The notes: generated from the letters alone by a model not told the origin. DNA of 64,000 nucleotides from Pseudomonas sp. GL-B-19 (GCF_019956415.1 NZ_JAHBDK010000021.1:59824-123823), one strand, 5' to 3'; positions 18,653 to 27,803 are shown, counted from the stretch's first letter. Translations and numbers: made by a program.

Positions 18653-19828
18653 TCAAATCAGCGCCAACGCTTGCGCCAGATCGGCGCGCAGGTCGTCGAC
18701 GTCCTCGACCCCCACGGACAATCGCACCAGCGCATCGCCGATGCCAAGTTGCGCACGGGTGTCGGCGGGGATGGTCGCGTGAGTCATGATCGCCGGATGC
18801 TCGATCAGGCTTTCCACCCCGCCCAGGCTCTCCGCCAGCGCAAATATCTGCACACTCTCCAGAAAGCGTTTGGTACCCGCCAGGTCGCTGTTCAGATCGA
18901 GTGAAATCATCCCGCCGAAACCGTGCATCTGCTGCCGCGCCAGTTCGTGCTGCGGATGTGACGGCAGGCCAGGGTAGTAGACGCGCGCCACTTGTGGCTG
19001 TTGTTCCAGCCATTGCGCCAACGCCAAGGCGTTGCTGCAGTGGCGCTCCATGCGCAATGCCAGGGTTTTCACGCCGCGCAGGGTGAGGAAGGCGTCAAAC
19101 GGCCCGGCGATGGCGCCCACTGCGTTTTGCAGAAATCCCAGCCGCTCGCGCAGCTCCGCGTTCTGCCCAACCACCGCGATGCCGCCGATCACGTCGGAGT
19201 GACCGTTCAAATACTTGGTGGTCGAATGCACCACGATATCGAAGCCCAATTCCAGAGGACGTTGTATCCACGGGCTCGCGAAGGTGTTGTCGGCCACGCA
19301 AATGATGCCGCGCTGGCGGCAGATGCGTGCGATGGCAGCGAGGTCAGTGAGGCGAAGTAACGGATTGCTCGGCGTCTCGACGCAGACCATTCGTGTGTCG
19401 TCTTGGAGCGCCGCTTCGAAGGCTGCAAGGTCCGTCAGATCGACGAAGCTGAAACGATGCCCGGCGCTGCGCCGACGCACCTTGTCGAACAGGCGAAACG
19501 TACCGCCATACAAATCATTGCCCGAGACGATATGCGAATCGGCATCAAGCAATTCGAGCACCGTGGAAATCGCCGCCAGCCCGGACGCGAATGCAAAGGC
19601 CTGGGTTCCCCCTTCGAGATCCGCCACACAGCGCTCCAGCGCCCAGCGCGTCGGGTTGTGCGAGCGCCCGTAGTCGAGACCTTTGTGCACGCCAGGGCTT
19701 TGCTGCATATAGGTGGAGTTGGCGTAAATAGGTGGCATCAACGCCCCGGTGGAAGGGTCCGGCGCCTGCCCGGCATGGATCACGCGTGTGGCAAATCCTT
19801 GTGGCGCAGCCTCTTTATCGTGACTCAT
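18653..19828 (-). CDS. Cystathionine gamma-lyase / gamma-synthase family PLP enzyme
   Basis: A 391-residue Cys/Met-metabolism PLP enzyme. Family features are YGRSHNPTRWALE, FASGLAAISTVLEL, CVADNTFASPWIQRPLELG, and the PLP lysine in HSTTKYLNGHSD. The overlap of 4 bp with the cbs gene upstream (19825-19828) indicates that it takes the cystathionine made by Cbs and splits it to cysteine, 2-oxobutyrate and ammonia (reverse transsulfuration). Sequence alone does not exclude gamma-synthase or homocysteine-forming activity, because members of this family are hard to separate. Confidence 0.88.
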   Translation of the reverse strand: MSHDKEAAPQGFATRVIHAGQAPDPSTGALMPPIYANSTYMQQSPGVHKGLDYGRSHNPTRWALERCVADLEGGTQAFAFASGLAAISTVLELLDADSHIVSGNDLYGGTFRLFDKVRRRSAGHRFSFVDLTDLAAFEAALQDDTRMVCVETPSNPLLRLTDLAAIARICRQRGIICVADNTFASPWIQRPLELGFDIVVHSTTKYLNGHSDVIGGIAVVGQNAELRERLGFLQNAVGAIAGPFDAFLTLRGVKTLALRMERHCSNALALAQWLEQQPQVARVYYPGLPSHPQHELARQQMHGFGGMISLDLNSDLAGTKRFLESVQIFALAESLGGVESLIEHPAIMTHATIPADTRAQLGIGDALVRLSVGVEDVDDLRADLAQALALI

Positions 19829-21201
19829 TTCAGGGATCTCCGTAGATGATTGAGTAGATCGAAGCGGGTAATCAGTCCGTGGAAGCCCGAGGCATCGGCA
19901 ATGATCGCCACCAGCCCACGGTCGAGTTCCGCCTGCAATTGCGCCAGACTGGCAGCGGCAGGCAGGGTTTGCAGCTTGTCGGTCATCGCGCTGGCCACCG
20001 TCAAACGGAAGTGCGAGGCCTCCTGGTGCACCCCCAGCAGAATGTCGGACTCGTCAATCACGCCGACCAGCCGCTGGCCGTCCACCAGCACTGGCAGCTG
20101 TGACACGTCCGCCAGGCGCATGCGCTGGAAAGCGGTCAGCAGCGTGTCGTCAGGGCCCACGCTGATCACTCGACCATCCTCGAAACGGCGCGAGATCAAG
20201 TCGCGAAGATCGCCGTAGTGTTTGTATTGCAACAGGCCCTGATCGTTCATCCACTGATCGTTGTAGACCTTCGACAGGTAGCGGGTACCGGTGTCGCAGA
20301 CAAAACTCACGACCCGTTTCGGCTCGGTTTGCTCGCGGCAATAACGCAGCGCCGCCGCCAGCAATGTGCCAGTCGACGAGCCGCCGAGAATGCCTTCGGC
20401 GCGCAACAGTTGGCGGGCATGATCGAAGCTTTCTTCGTCGCTGATCGAATACGCGTGGCGCACGCTGGACAGGTCGGCAATCGAGGGAATGAAATCTTCG
20501 CCAATGCCTTCCACCGCCCAGGAACCGGGGGTTCCCAGGGTGCCGCTGCGGCTGTATTCGGCCATCACCGAGCCGACCGGGTCGGCCAACACCATGACCA
20601 GGTTCGGCTGCACGCGGTTAAAGAAGCGGGTCAAGCCGGTCAGCGTGCCGGCCGAACCGACGCCAACAACGATGGCATCCACATCATGCTGGGTTTGCGC
20701 CCAGATCTCTGGCGCGGTGCTGCATTCGTGAGCCAGCGGGTTGGCCGGGTTGTTGAATTGATCGGCGAAGAAGGCGTCGGGAATCTCCTTTGCCAGCCGT
20801 GCGGCTACATCCTGGTAGTACTCGGGATGGCCCTTGCCGACATCGGAGCGGGTGATGTGCACCTCGGCGCCCATCGCCTTGAGGTGCAAGACTTTCTCGG
20901 TGGACATCTTGTCAGGCACCACCAACACCACTCGATACCCCTTGGCACGCCCGACAAGGGCCAGGCCCAGGCCGGTGTTGCCGGCAGTGGCCTCGACGAT
21001 GGTGCCACCGGGTTGCAGGCGACCATCGCGCTCGGCGGCGTCGATCATCGCCAGACCGATGCGATCCTTGATCGATCCACCGGGGTTTTGTGATTCGAGT
21101 TTGAGGAACAGCGTACACGGGCCGGTATCGAAACGGCTGACACGCACCAGCGGCGTGTTTCCAATCAGTTCAAGGACGGCGGGGCGGGATTCGTTCGGCA
21201 T
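19825..21201 (-). CDS. cbs: Cystathionine beta-synthase with C-terminal CBS domain pair
   Basis: Condenses homocysteine and serine to cystathionine. The 458-residue protein has an N-terminal fold-type II PLP domain with the lysine in SQNPGGSIKDRIGL (near residue 40), TAGNTGLGLAL, and the glycine-rich phosphate loop GVGSAGTLTGLTRF. The last 120 residues form two CBS motifs (GRVISVGPDDTLLTAFQRM, LVGVIDESDILLG, and LQAELDRGLVAIIADASGFHGLITRFDLL). This domain layout separates it from cysteine synthases, which lack the CBS pair. No heme-binding N-terminal extension is present. It forms a coupled pair with the downstream lyase gene. Confidence 0.92.
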   Translation of the reverse strand: MPNESRPAVLELIGNTPLVRVSRFDTGPCTLFLKLESQNPGGSIKDRIGLAMIDAAERDGRLQPGGTIVEATAGNTGLGLALVGRAKGYRVVLVVPDKMSTEKVLHLKAMGAEVHITRSDVGKGHPEYYQDVAARLAKEIPDAFFADQFNNPANPLAHECSTAPEIWAQTQHDVDAIVVGVGSAGTLTGLTRFFNRVQPNLVMVLADPVGSVMAEYSRSGTLGTPGSWAVEGIGEDFIPSIADLSSVRHAYSISDEESFDHARQLLRAEGILGGSSTGTLLAAALRYCREQTEPKRVVSFVCDTGTRYLSKVYNDQWMNDQGLLQYKHYGDLRDLISRRFEDGRVISVGPDDTLLTAFQRMRLADVSQLPVLVDGQRLVGVIDESDILLGVHQEASHFRLTVASAMTDKLQTLPAAASLAQLQAELDRGLVAIIADASGFHGLITRFDLLNHLRRSLK

Positions 21202-21463
21202 GTCTTCACCTTGCTATGGTTATTCGCACTGGATGGACACCAACCTGCGGCGCGTCATCGTGTGACGGTTGCAGGAAATACCTCGCTTGGACCATAGGCC
21301 GCGATAGCGTCATTCGCAACCGCGTACGGCCGGCCGGTCGCCCGATATTCATTCAGCGAACGGGTATGAACCCGTAAGAAAGTGGAACGCGTGCGCAGAG
21401 GAATGCTCTATAACTTCAAGGTCTTTTTTGACCGAACGACTTTTCCAGCCTGGGAGGCTTTCC

Positions 21464-21880
21464 ATGACCGTTACCGTCAATACCATTTGCGCCGAAGGTT
21501 TTCGCCACAGCGTTCAAATCGACGACCATGAACTGTTTGCCGACGTGCCGACCTCGTCAGGCGGTGAAGGCTCGGCACCAGAACCCCACGATTACTTCGA
21601 TGCGGCGTTGGGGGCGTGCAAAGCCTTGACCCTGAAGATGTATGCCAGGAAAAAGGACATCCCGCTGACCGGTGTCACGGTCGAAGTCAAACGCGACAAC
21701 AGCGAAGAACAGAAAGGCAAATATGCGCTGCACGTCAAACTGACCCTCAAGGGCGTGCTTACCGATGCGCAGCGCGAGGAACTGCATCGCGTGGCCGACC
21801 GTTGCCCGGTCCACAAGTTGATGACCACCACCGACGTCAGCATCGAAACCCACCTGTCGGAAGGTGCGTTCAGCCAGTAG
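21464..21880 (+). CDS. OsmC-family peroxiredoxin-like protein
   Basis: A 138-residue OsmC/Ohr-fold protein predicted to reduce organic hydroperoxides. The two conserved cysteines are visible in LGACKALTLKMYARKK and ADRCPVHKLM. ATG 21464 follows GGGAGG at good spacing; the frame is open a little earlier but without a family N-terminus. It is divergent from cbs and 61 bp upstream of the pirin gene in the same direction, so the two may form a small stress-related transcript. The exact subfamily (OsmC versus Ohr-like or YhfA-like) is not settled; the SSGGEGSAPEPHDYF segment resembles the YhfA-like group. Confidence 0.88.
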   Translation: MTVTVNTICAEGFRHSVQIDDHELFADVPTSSGGEGSAPEPHDYFDAALGACKALTLKMYARKKDIPLTGVTVEVKRDNSEEQKGKYALHVKLTLKGVLTDAQREELHRVADRCPVHKLMTTTDVSIETHLSEGAFSQ

Positions 21881-21941
21881 CGGCAATGGCTGTGCAAGCG
21901 GGTTATGCTCCACGCATCACCCGCTCAACCTGGAATGCAGC

Positions 21942-22805
21942 ATGAATACTCCGCTCGTGATCCGCCCTCGCGTCGAGGATGTCGAAGGCCAGCCGATTCT
22001 TCGACCGTTGCCATCAGCCAAATGCCGCAGCGTCGGGCCTTTCGTGTTTTTCGACCACATGCTGCAAACCCGGTATCCAGCGGGAAAAGGCATGAACATC
22101 CGGCAGCATCCGCACATCGGCCTATCGACGCTAACCTATTTGTTTGAAGGGCAAATCCAGCACAAGGACAGCCTCGGCTCCGATCAAGTGGTGAATGCCG
22201 GAGATGTCAGCTGGATGACCGCCGGCAGCGCGATTGCCCACGTTGAGCGCACCCCCGAGGCGCTGAAGAGCATGGGTTTCACGATGCACGGCTTGCAGAT
22301 CTGGCTGGCATCGCCCAAGGAGCACGAACAGGGCCCGGGGCACTACAGCCATCATCCGGCGGCGACCTTGCCGGTCAGCGATAACCTTGGCGTGAAGATC
22401 CGGATGATTGCCGGGTCAGGCTTTTGTCTGGAATCGCCGGTACCGGTGCTTTCTCCTACGTTGTACGCGGAGTTGAACCTGCAAACGGCGACTACGTTGC
22501 TGATTCCCACCGAGCATGAAGAGCGAGCGCTGTATGTCTTGAGCGGCGAGGTGCTGCTGGATGGCGAGGCGCTGGAACTGAATTCGCTGGTGGTGTTGCC
22601 TGCGGGGGAAGAGATGACCCTGTTTGCCGAGAGCGATTGCCATGCCGTGTTGTTTGGTGGCGCTCCGCTGGACGGGCCGAGGAGGATCAACTGGAATTTT
22701 GTGGCGAGTGATCCGGCGGTCATCGATGAAGCACGGCGGCGCTGGGCGGCCGGGGATTGGCCGACGGTGCCGGGGGAAAGTGAGCGGATCGAACTGCCGC
22801 GGTAG
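21942..22805 (+). CDS. Pirin-family bicupin protein
   Basis: A 287-residue pirin: two cupin domains with a metal site. The N-terminal domain carries the metal-binding histidines in RQHPHIGLSTLTYLFEG, the HxxE-type region AIAHVERTPE, and the MHGLQIWLASP strand. The C-terminal cupin begins near residue 170 (PTLYAELNLQTATTLLI). Pirins act as quercetin dioxygenases or redox-sensing regulators; which one applies here cannot be read from the sequence. ATG 21942 follows the OsmC-type gene by 61 bp and gives the standard start MNTPLVIRPRVEDVEG. Confidence 0.88.
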   Translation: MNTPLVIRPRVEDVEGQPILRPLPSAKCRSVGPFVFFDHMLQTRYPAGKGMNIRQHPHIGLSTLTYLFEGQIQHKDSLGSDQVVNAGDVSWMTAGSAIAHVERTPEALKSMGFTMHGLQIWLASPKEHEQGPGHYSHHPAATLPVSDNLGVKIRMIAGSGFCLESPVPVLSPTLYAELNLQTATTLLIPTEHEERALYVLSGEVLLDGEALELNSLVVLPAGEEMTLFAESDCHAVLFGGAPLDGPRRINWNFVASDPAVIDEARRRWAAGDWPTVPGESERIELPR

Positions 22806-22838
22806 ACCTGATCGCCTGATCGTTCTCACGCGACCCGT

Positions 22839-22944
22839 CTGATCGTTCCCACGCTCCGCGTGGGAATGCAGCCCGTGACGCTCCGCGTCACTGGACGCGG
22901 AGCGTCCCTAGAAGCATTCCCACGCGGAGCGTGGGAACGATCAG
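22839..22944. repeat. Palindromic element of the GTTCCCACGC family
   Basis: Arms 22839-22868 and 22915-22944 are perfect 30-bp reverse complements (core GTTCCCACGCTCCGCGTGGG, itself palindromic). The centre is another GACGCTCCGCGTC/GACGCGGAGCGTC palindrome. A partial copy lies just upstream (about 22817-22831). This is a different family from the GAGCCTGCTCGCGAT REPs elsewhere. Confidence 0.9.
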
Positions 22945-22952
22945 CCAGAATG

Positions 22953-22981
22953 AAAAAACCCGCCGAAGCGGGTTTTTTTTT
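22953..22981. terminator. Terminator downstream of htpG and the pirin gene
   Basis: AAAAAACCCGC-CGAA-GCGGGTTTTTTT hairpin with T-runs on both strands; it can stop both convergent genes. Confidence 0.9.
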
Positions 22982-22990
22982 ACAACGCAG

Positions 22991-24895
22991 TTAAACCGAC
23001 AGTTCAACCAAAAGCTTATTCAGACGGCGCACATACGCGGCCGGATCCTTCAAGCTGTCACCGGCAGCCAGTGCCGCCTGATCGAAGAGAATGTGCGACA
23101 GGTCGCCGAAACGCTCGTCGCTCTGCTCGTTGTCGAGCTTCTCGATCAGCGGGTGAGCCGGGTTGAATTCGAAGATTGGCTTCGAATCCGGAACCTTCTG
23201 ACCGCTGGCCTCCAGGATCTGACGCATCTGCATGCCCAGGTCCTGCTCGCCGATCGCCAGAATCGCCGGGGAATCGGTCAGACGGTGAGAAACCCGTACT
23301 TCAGCAACCGATTCACCCAGTGCAGTTTTCAGACGTTCAACCAGACCTTCTTTGGACTTGGCGACTTCTTGCGCAGCCTTCTTGTCCTCTTCCGAGTCCA
23401 GATTGCCCAGGTCCAAGTCACCGCGCGCCACGTCAACGAAGCTCTTGCCGTCGAAATCGCTGAGGTAGCTCATCAGCCACTCGTCGATGCGATCGGTCAG
23501 CAGCAGCACTTCGATGCCTTTCTTGCGGAAGACTTCCAGGTGCGGGCTGTTTTTGACTTGTGCGTAGGTTTCGCCGGTCAGGTAGTAGATCTTGTCCTGT
23601 CCTTCCTTGGCGCGAGCCAGGTATTCGGCCAGCCCAACCACTTGCTCGCCTTCATTACCGTTGGTCGATGCGAAACGCAGCAGGCCAGCGATTTTCTCTT
23701 TGTTGGCGAAGTCTTCTGCCGGGCCTTCTTTCATGACCTGACCGAAGTTCTTCCAAAAGCTCTTGTATTGCTCAGGCTCGTTCTTCGCCAGTTTTTCCAG
23801 CATGTCCAGAACGCGCTTGGTCAGCGCCGACTTCATCGAATCGATGATCGGGTCTTTCTGCAGGATTTCCCGCGACACGTTCAGCGACAGGTCGTTGGAA
23901 TCGACCACGCCTTTGATGAAACGCAGGTACAGCGGCAGGAACGACTCGGCCTGGTCCATGACGAACACGCGCTGCACGTACAGCTTCAGGCCTTTCGGCG
24001 CTTCACGCTGGTACAGGTCGAACGGAGCACGGGCCGGCACGTAGAGCAGCGAGCTGTATTCGAGCTTGCCTTCGACCTTGTTGTGGCTCCAGCTCAGCGG
24101 ATTCTCGAAATCGTGAGCAACGTGCTTATAGAACTCCTGGTATTCCTCGTCCTTCACTTCGGTGCGAGGACGGGTCCACAAGGCGCTGGCACGGTTGACG
24201 GTTTCCCATTCCGCGGCCGGCTGCTCTTCACCTTCAGCGGCGGCCACTTCTTTTGGCAACTCGATCGGCAGAGCGATGTGGTCGGAGTACTTCTTGATAA
24301 TGTTGCGCAGACGCCAGCCATCGGCGAATTCGTCTTCACCGGACTTCAGGTGCAGGACGATGCGAGTGCCGCGCTCGGCTTTCTCAATGGTGGCAACTTC
24401 AAAATCGCCTTCGCCCTTGGACGACCAGTGCACGCCTTCGCTGGCAGCATCACCGGCACGACGGCTGAACACGTCGACTTTGTCGGCGACGATGAATGCA
24501 GAGTAGAAACCCACACCGAACTGACCGATCAGGTGCGAATCTTTCTTCTGATCACCAGACAGGTGTTTCATGAAGTCGGCAGTGCCGGATTTGGCGATGG
24601 TCCCAAGATGGGTGATCGCTTCTTCCCGGCTCATGCCAACGCCGTTGTCTTCGAGAGTGACGGTTTTGGCGTCCTTGTCGAAGCTCACACGGATTTTCAG
24701 TTCGGCGCCACCTTCCAGCAATTCAGGCTTGGACAGGGCTTCGAAACGTAATTTATCGACAGCGTCAGAGGCGTTCGAGATCAATTCGCGAAGGAAGATT
24801 TCCTTGTTGGAATACAGCGAATGGATCATGAGGTGCAGCAGTTGCTTCACCTCGGTCTGGAAGCCCAGGGTTTCCTTTTGAGTTTCCACACTCAT
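22991..24895 (-). CDS. htpG: Molecular chaperone HtpG (Hsp90)
   Basis: ATP-dependent cytosolic chaperone. The 634-residue protein has the GHKL ATPase domain at the N-terminus: [15 protein letters not shown] (Asn ATP/Mg contact), LEDNGVGMS and [11 protein letters not shown]. The middle domain includes [20 protein letters not shown], and the C-terminal dimerisation region includes [16 protein letters not shown] 24893-24895 gives the standard start [20 protein letters not shown]. An ATG six bases upstream sits only 4 nt after GGAG. It is monocistronic, ending at a strong terminator. No sigma-32 promoter could be identified with confidence in the gap upstream. Confidence 0.97.
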   Translation of the reverse strand: MSVETQKETLGFQTEVKQLLHLMIHSLYSNKEIFLRELISNASDAVDKLRFEALSKPELLEGGAELKIRVSFDKDAKTVTLEDNGVGMSREEAITHLGTIAKSGTADFMKHLSGDQKKDSHLIGQFGVGFYSAFIVADKVDVFSRRAGDAASEGVHWSSKGEGDFEVATIEKAERGTRIVLHLKSGEDEFADGWRLRNIIKKYSDHIALPIELPKEVAAAEGEEQPAAEWETVNRASALWTRPRTEVKDEEYQEFYKHVAHDFENPLSWSHNKVEGKLEYSSLLYVPARAPFDLYQREAPKGLKLYVQRVFVMDQAESFLPLYLRFIKGVVDSNDLSLNVSREILQKDPIIDSMKSALTKRVLDMLEKLAKNEPEQYKSFWKNFGQVMKEGPAEDFANKEKIAGLLRFASTNGNEGEQVVGLAEYLARAKEGQDKIYYLTGETYAQVKNSPHLEVFRKKGIEVLLLTDRIDEWLMSYLSDFDGKSFVDVARGDLDLGNLDSEEDKKAAQEVAKSKEGLVERLKTALGESVAEVRVSHRLTDSPAILAIGEQDLGMQMRQILEASGQKVPDSKPIFEFNPAHPLIEKLDNEQSDERFGDLSHILFDQAALAAGDSLKDPAAYVRRLNKLLVELSV

Positions 24896-24976
24896 GGTCA
24901 TCAAACTCCAATCAGATGGCAGTGGCCGCGACCTTCAGGGTCAGCGGCGGGTTGTCATCCAAGTTGGGGGCTGTGT

Positions 24977-25429
24977 TCAGGATTTCAAGGGCTCTTCAAT
25001 TTTGAAATGAGCGCGGGCCGTCGCAATGGGCTCGGATTCAGTACTTTGCCAGGCTGTAACGGCCACGTTGGCGACCCGGCGCCCCTGTCGGCACACCTGA
25101 CATTTGGCCCAGGTATCGCGAAATTGCCCGGCGCGCAGGTAATCGAGGGAGAAGTCGATGATTTTCGGCACCCCCGGTGAGCCGGTGAAAATCAGCAAAT
25201 GCAGCGCGGCCGAGAGCTCCATGAACCCGGCGATCACGCCGCCATGAATCGCCGGCAATAAAGGGTTACCAATGTTGTCCTTGTTAGCCGGCAGGCGAAA
25301 CAGCAGATCATCCCCCACCCGCGAACATTCGACGCCGATCAGTTTGGCGTAAGGAATCAGGTGCAACAGTGACGCGTAGTTGCCCTCCTCGTGAGCCTGT
25401 TGCAGTTGTTCCTTGAAGGAATCAGTCAT
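24977..25429 (-). CDS. PaaI-type hotdog thioesterase (downstream copy)
   Basis: A 150-residue hotdog-fold acyl-CoA thioesterase. The helix motif AIHGGVIAGFMELSAALHL carries the conserved HGG and the catalytic-position Glu, and SLDYLRAGQ follows on the next strand. The substrate is unknown; the family includes phenylacetyl-CoA and medium-chain enzymes. It overlaps the neighbouring thioesterase gene by 4 bp (25426-25429), so the two are co-translated and may form a heteromer. Confidence 0.87.
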   Translation of the reverse strand: MTDSFKEQLQQAHEEGNYASLLHLIPYAKLIGVECSRVGDDLLFRLPANKDNIGNPLLPAIHGGVIAGFMELSAALHLLIFTGSPGVPKIIDFSLDYLRAGQFRDTWAKCQVCRQGRRVANVAVTAWQSTESEPIATARAHFKIEEPLKS

Positions 25430-25902
25430 TGCGCACCTCCTGCGATGACGCCGCCAAAGCTTTTAGTGCCTTTGATGGCTTTACCCATGCGCATGAACGT
25501 GCCGACGACATGCGCGATGGGGTGCTCGGGATCGTCTTGATAGGCGAAACCGCGAGCGAAGATCACGTCGGTGGTCACTCGGTAGCATTGGGCGAAACCG
25601 TAGACATCTTTATGCGGTTCGGCGGCATGCATGTAGTCGATGCGTAGGTCGAGGGTCGGGCAGACTTCAAATTCGGGCAGCACGCACAGGGTCGACATGC
25701 CGCATGCGGTATCCATCAACGACGTCAGCGCACCGCCGTGGATCACGCCGGTTTCCGGGTTACCAACAATTTGCGGGCTGTACGGCAAGATGACCGTTAG
25801 TCCGTCATTACTGGCGCTGTGCACCCGCAACCCGAGGACCTGACAATGCCTGAGTGCTGACAGGAATCGCGTCGCACGCTCAAAAACAGGGTTTTCGGCC
25901 AT
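25426..25902 (-). CDS. PaaI-type hotdog thioesterase (upstream copy)
   Basis: A 158-residue paralogue of the following gene. The active-site helix reads VIHGGALTSLMDTACGMST, with Asp where the neighbour has Glu, as in the PaaI subgroup. DLRIDYMHAAEPHKDVYG follows. ATG 25900-25902. Tandem, overlapping thioesterase genes of different catalytic residue suggest a pair that differ in substrate or form a mixed oligomer; neither can be proved from sequence. No nearby CoA pathway gene identifies the substrate. Confidence 0.87.
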   Translation of the reverse strand: MAENPVFERATRFLSALRHCQVLGLRVHSASNDGLTVILPYSPQIVGNPETGVIHGGALTSLMDTACGMSTLCVLPEFEVCPTLDLRIDYMHAAEPHKDVYGFAQCYRVTTDVIFARGFAYQDDPEHPIAHVVGTFMRMGKAIKGTKSFGGVIAGGAQ

Positions 25903-26058
25903 GTGATAAAAAACTCTAGTTAGTGGGGATCCGAAGTTTTGGAAAGACCAAAAAGTTCCTGACAGAAATTACCCGATATATTTGTGTGAAATGAGGAACT
26001 TATCATTGCCGGCTGTGCTCGAAAGGCCAGTAGTTATTTCCATAAGGAGAAACACCCC

Positions 26059-26316
26059 ATGCGTAAGACTTTAGCTATTGCCTTGATGTTGACCGCTTCC
26101 CTCGGTCTCGCTGCCTGCGATAAAAAATCCGAGGACAAAGCTCAAGATGCAACCAAACATGCTGAGCAAGCTCAGCAAGATATGAACAAAGCTCAGGATA
26201 AAGTGAACGACGCTGCGAAAGAAAACGCCGAAGCTGCCAAAGCTCAGGCTGAATCGAACAAAGCCGCCGCACAGGAAGCCGCACCAGCAGCTCCAACCGA
26301 AGCACCTAAAAACTAA
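26059..26316 (+). CDS. Small Ala/Lys/Gln-rich helical lipoprotein
   Basis: An 85-residue protein with a lipoprotein signal MRKTLAIALMLTASLGLAAC (lipobox LAAC, Cys20). The mature part is about 65 residues of highly charged, Ala-rich sequence with short recurring units (KAQDATKHAEQAQ, NKAQDKVNDAAKENAEAAKAQAESNKAA) that predict one long amphipathic or coiled-coil helix, then a Pro/Ala tail. AAGGAG precedes the ATG. The shape recalls OprI/Lpp-like envelope lipoproteins, but no homology can be claimed; the C-terminal Lys-Asn is not the Lpp Arg-Lys anchor. It stands alone and is followed by a terminator. Confidence 0.8.
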   Translation: MRKTLAIALMLTASLGLAACDKKSEDKAQDATKHAEQAQQDMNKAQDKVNDAAKENAEAAKAQAESNKAAAQEAAPAAPTEAPKN

Positions 26317-26337
26317 AACAGTTTTTAGCGTGATAAA

Positions 26338-26365
26338 GAAAACCCGCCAAGTGCGGGTTTTCTTT
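26338..26365. terminator. Terminator after the small lipoprotein gene
   Basis: GAAAACCCGC-CAAGT-GCGGGTTTTC followed by TTTTG; convergent with the MAPEG gene and likely usable from both sides. Confidence 0.88.
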
Positions 26366-26383
26366 TGCCTGCCATTTGCTCAG

Positions 26384-26785
26384 TTAGAGCAAAACGCTTC
26401 TAAAACCCGGACTAAGCATCAGTAACAACGAACAGACGAAACCGACAAACCAGACCAAACTGCGCTGCCAGGCCAAATCGCCCCAGTAACACAGTAAGTA
26501 GATAACGCGTGAGATCACAAAGATGATCGCCAGCAGGTCGATCAACCATCCTGCGGTTTGTGTGGTGTGGGCCATCAACACCCCCACCGCAAACAATATA
26601 AAGGCTTCAAAACAGTTTTGATGTGCTGCCACCGCACGGGCGCCGAAGCCGGTAAGTTGCGCCTGTTGCTGACGCGGCAGGTGATTGTTGTAACCGCCCA
26701 GCTCCTTCATCGCCTTGGCCACCGGCATGCGAGCGACATAAATCAGTAATGCACTGATGAACACACACCAGAACGGAATATTCAT
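26384..26785 (-). CDS. MAPEG-family membrane protein
   Basis: A 133-residue protein with four hydrophobic segments, as in the MAPEG (eicosanoid/glutathione metabolism) family: FWCVFISALLIYVARMP at the N-terminus, the RAVAAHQNCFEAFILFAVGVLMA helix with the conserved Asn/Glu, and two C-terminal helices. ATG 26783-26785 overlaps the TGA of the DUF599 gene upstream, so the two are translated together. Bacterial members have poorly known roles, some with glutathione transferase activity. Confidence 0.87.
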   Translation of the reverse strand: MNIPFWCVFISALLIYVARMPVAKAMKELGGYNNHLPRQQQAQLTGFGARAVAAHQNCFEAFILFAVGVLMAHTTQTAGWLIDLLAIIFVISRVIYLLCYWGDLAWQRSLVWFVGFVCSLLLMLSPGFRSVLL

Positions 26786-27522
26786 CAAGCGGCCTCTTTG
26801 TTTGCCTCGGGCAAGGGTGCCTCTGTAGGGGTATAGACCATCACGTCTAGAACGTCGGAATGAAACTCCCGGCGATACAACACCAGCACTACGCCGGCAC
26901 TCATCAGCATGAACAGCCACGGACTGACGAACCAGGCCAGCATGGTCATGCCGAAGTAGTAGGAACGCAGGCCGAAGTTGAACTGGTTGGCCGCCATGGA
27001 GATGACCCGTGCCGCTCGGGCAGCGAAGGCTTTGCGTTCTTGTTCGGAAACGTGGCGCTCACCGACCATCGGCGCCGAGCCAATCAGAATCGCCGCAAAG
27101 TTGTACTGCCGCATGCACCAACTGAAGGTGAAGAAGGCGTAGACAAACACCAGCGCCAGGCACAGCAATTTGATCTCGGACATGCCCTGGGACGCCTGCT
27201 GCACCATCGGGATATCCGCCAACAACGACACCGCCCTTTCAGAAGCACCGAGCACGGTGAGAATGCCGGCCAGAATAATCAGGGTGCTGGAGGCAAAAAA
27301 CGAGGCGTTACGCTCCAGGTTACCGACCACGCTGGCATCGGCGATGCGGTTGTCGCGCAGCAGCATGCGACGCATCCAGTCTTCACGGTACAGGTGCAAC
27401 ACACTGGCCAGGCACGCGGTGTCGCGGCCCTTCCACGTGGCATAACGGGTGTAACCGCCCCAGCAGATGACAAACCAGAGCGCGGCGAGGATGTGGATCA
27501 GGTTGGCGTGGATGAACGACAT
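26785..27522 (-). CDS. DUF599 domain-containing membrane protein
   Basis: A 245-residue membrane protein. The N-terminal helix IHILAALWFVICWGGYTRYA is followed by a cytoplasmic REDWMRRMLLRDNRIADASVVGNLERNASFFASSTLIILAGI block that is the DUF599 signature, then three or four further helices. Function is unknown. It is coupled by one base to the MAPEG gene downstream, and together they make a two-gene membrane-protein transcript. Confidence 0.87.
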   Translation of the reverse strand: MSFIHANLIHILAALWFVICWGGYTRYATWKGRDTACLASVLHLYREDWMRRMLLRDNRIADASVVGNLERNASFFASSTLIILAGILTVLGASERAVSLLADIPMVQQASQGMSEIKLLCLALVFVYAFFTFSWCMRQYNFAAILIGSAPMVGERHVSEQERKAFAARAARVISMAANQFNFGLRSYYFGMTMLAWFVSPWLFMLMSAGVVLVLYRREFHSDVLDVMVYTPTEAPLPEANKEAA

Positions 27523-27561
27523 GCAGGTCCTTTTGATGTAAAGGCGAAATACTCGAAACCT

Positions 27562-27665
27562 TGTGGGAGCGAGCCGGCTCCGGGCGGCGTTCCGACGATA
27601 GCGGTAGATCAGTCAACATCTCTGTTGAAAGTAAAATCGCCATCGCGAGCAGGCTCGCTCCCACA
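27562..27665. repeat. REP doublet with two different REP subtypes
   Basis: The left arm (27562-27600) is of the GAGCCGGCTCCGGGCGGCG type and the right arm (27641-27665) is of the GCGAGCAGGCTCGCTCCC type, in inverted orientation. Confidence 0.88.
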
Positions 27666-27727
27666 TTGGAAATTTGCAAGGCTTCGACGTTAGCTTATGG
27701 AAAAAGACACTGCACTGACTCCAAAAA

Positions 27728-27760
27728 AAATGCCCCGTATCGATTGATACGGGGCATTTC
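27728..27760. terminator. Terminator downstream of brnQ
   Basis: AAATGCCCCGTATC pairs with GATACGGGGCATTT; T-runs occur on both sides. Confidence 0.88.
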
Positions 27761-27803
27761 TGTTTCAGCTTGATGGCCCGCTTGTGGCAGGCCATTCAGC
27801 GAC

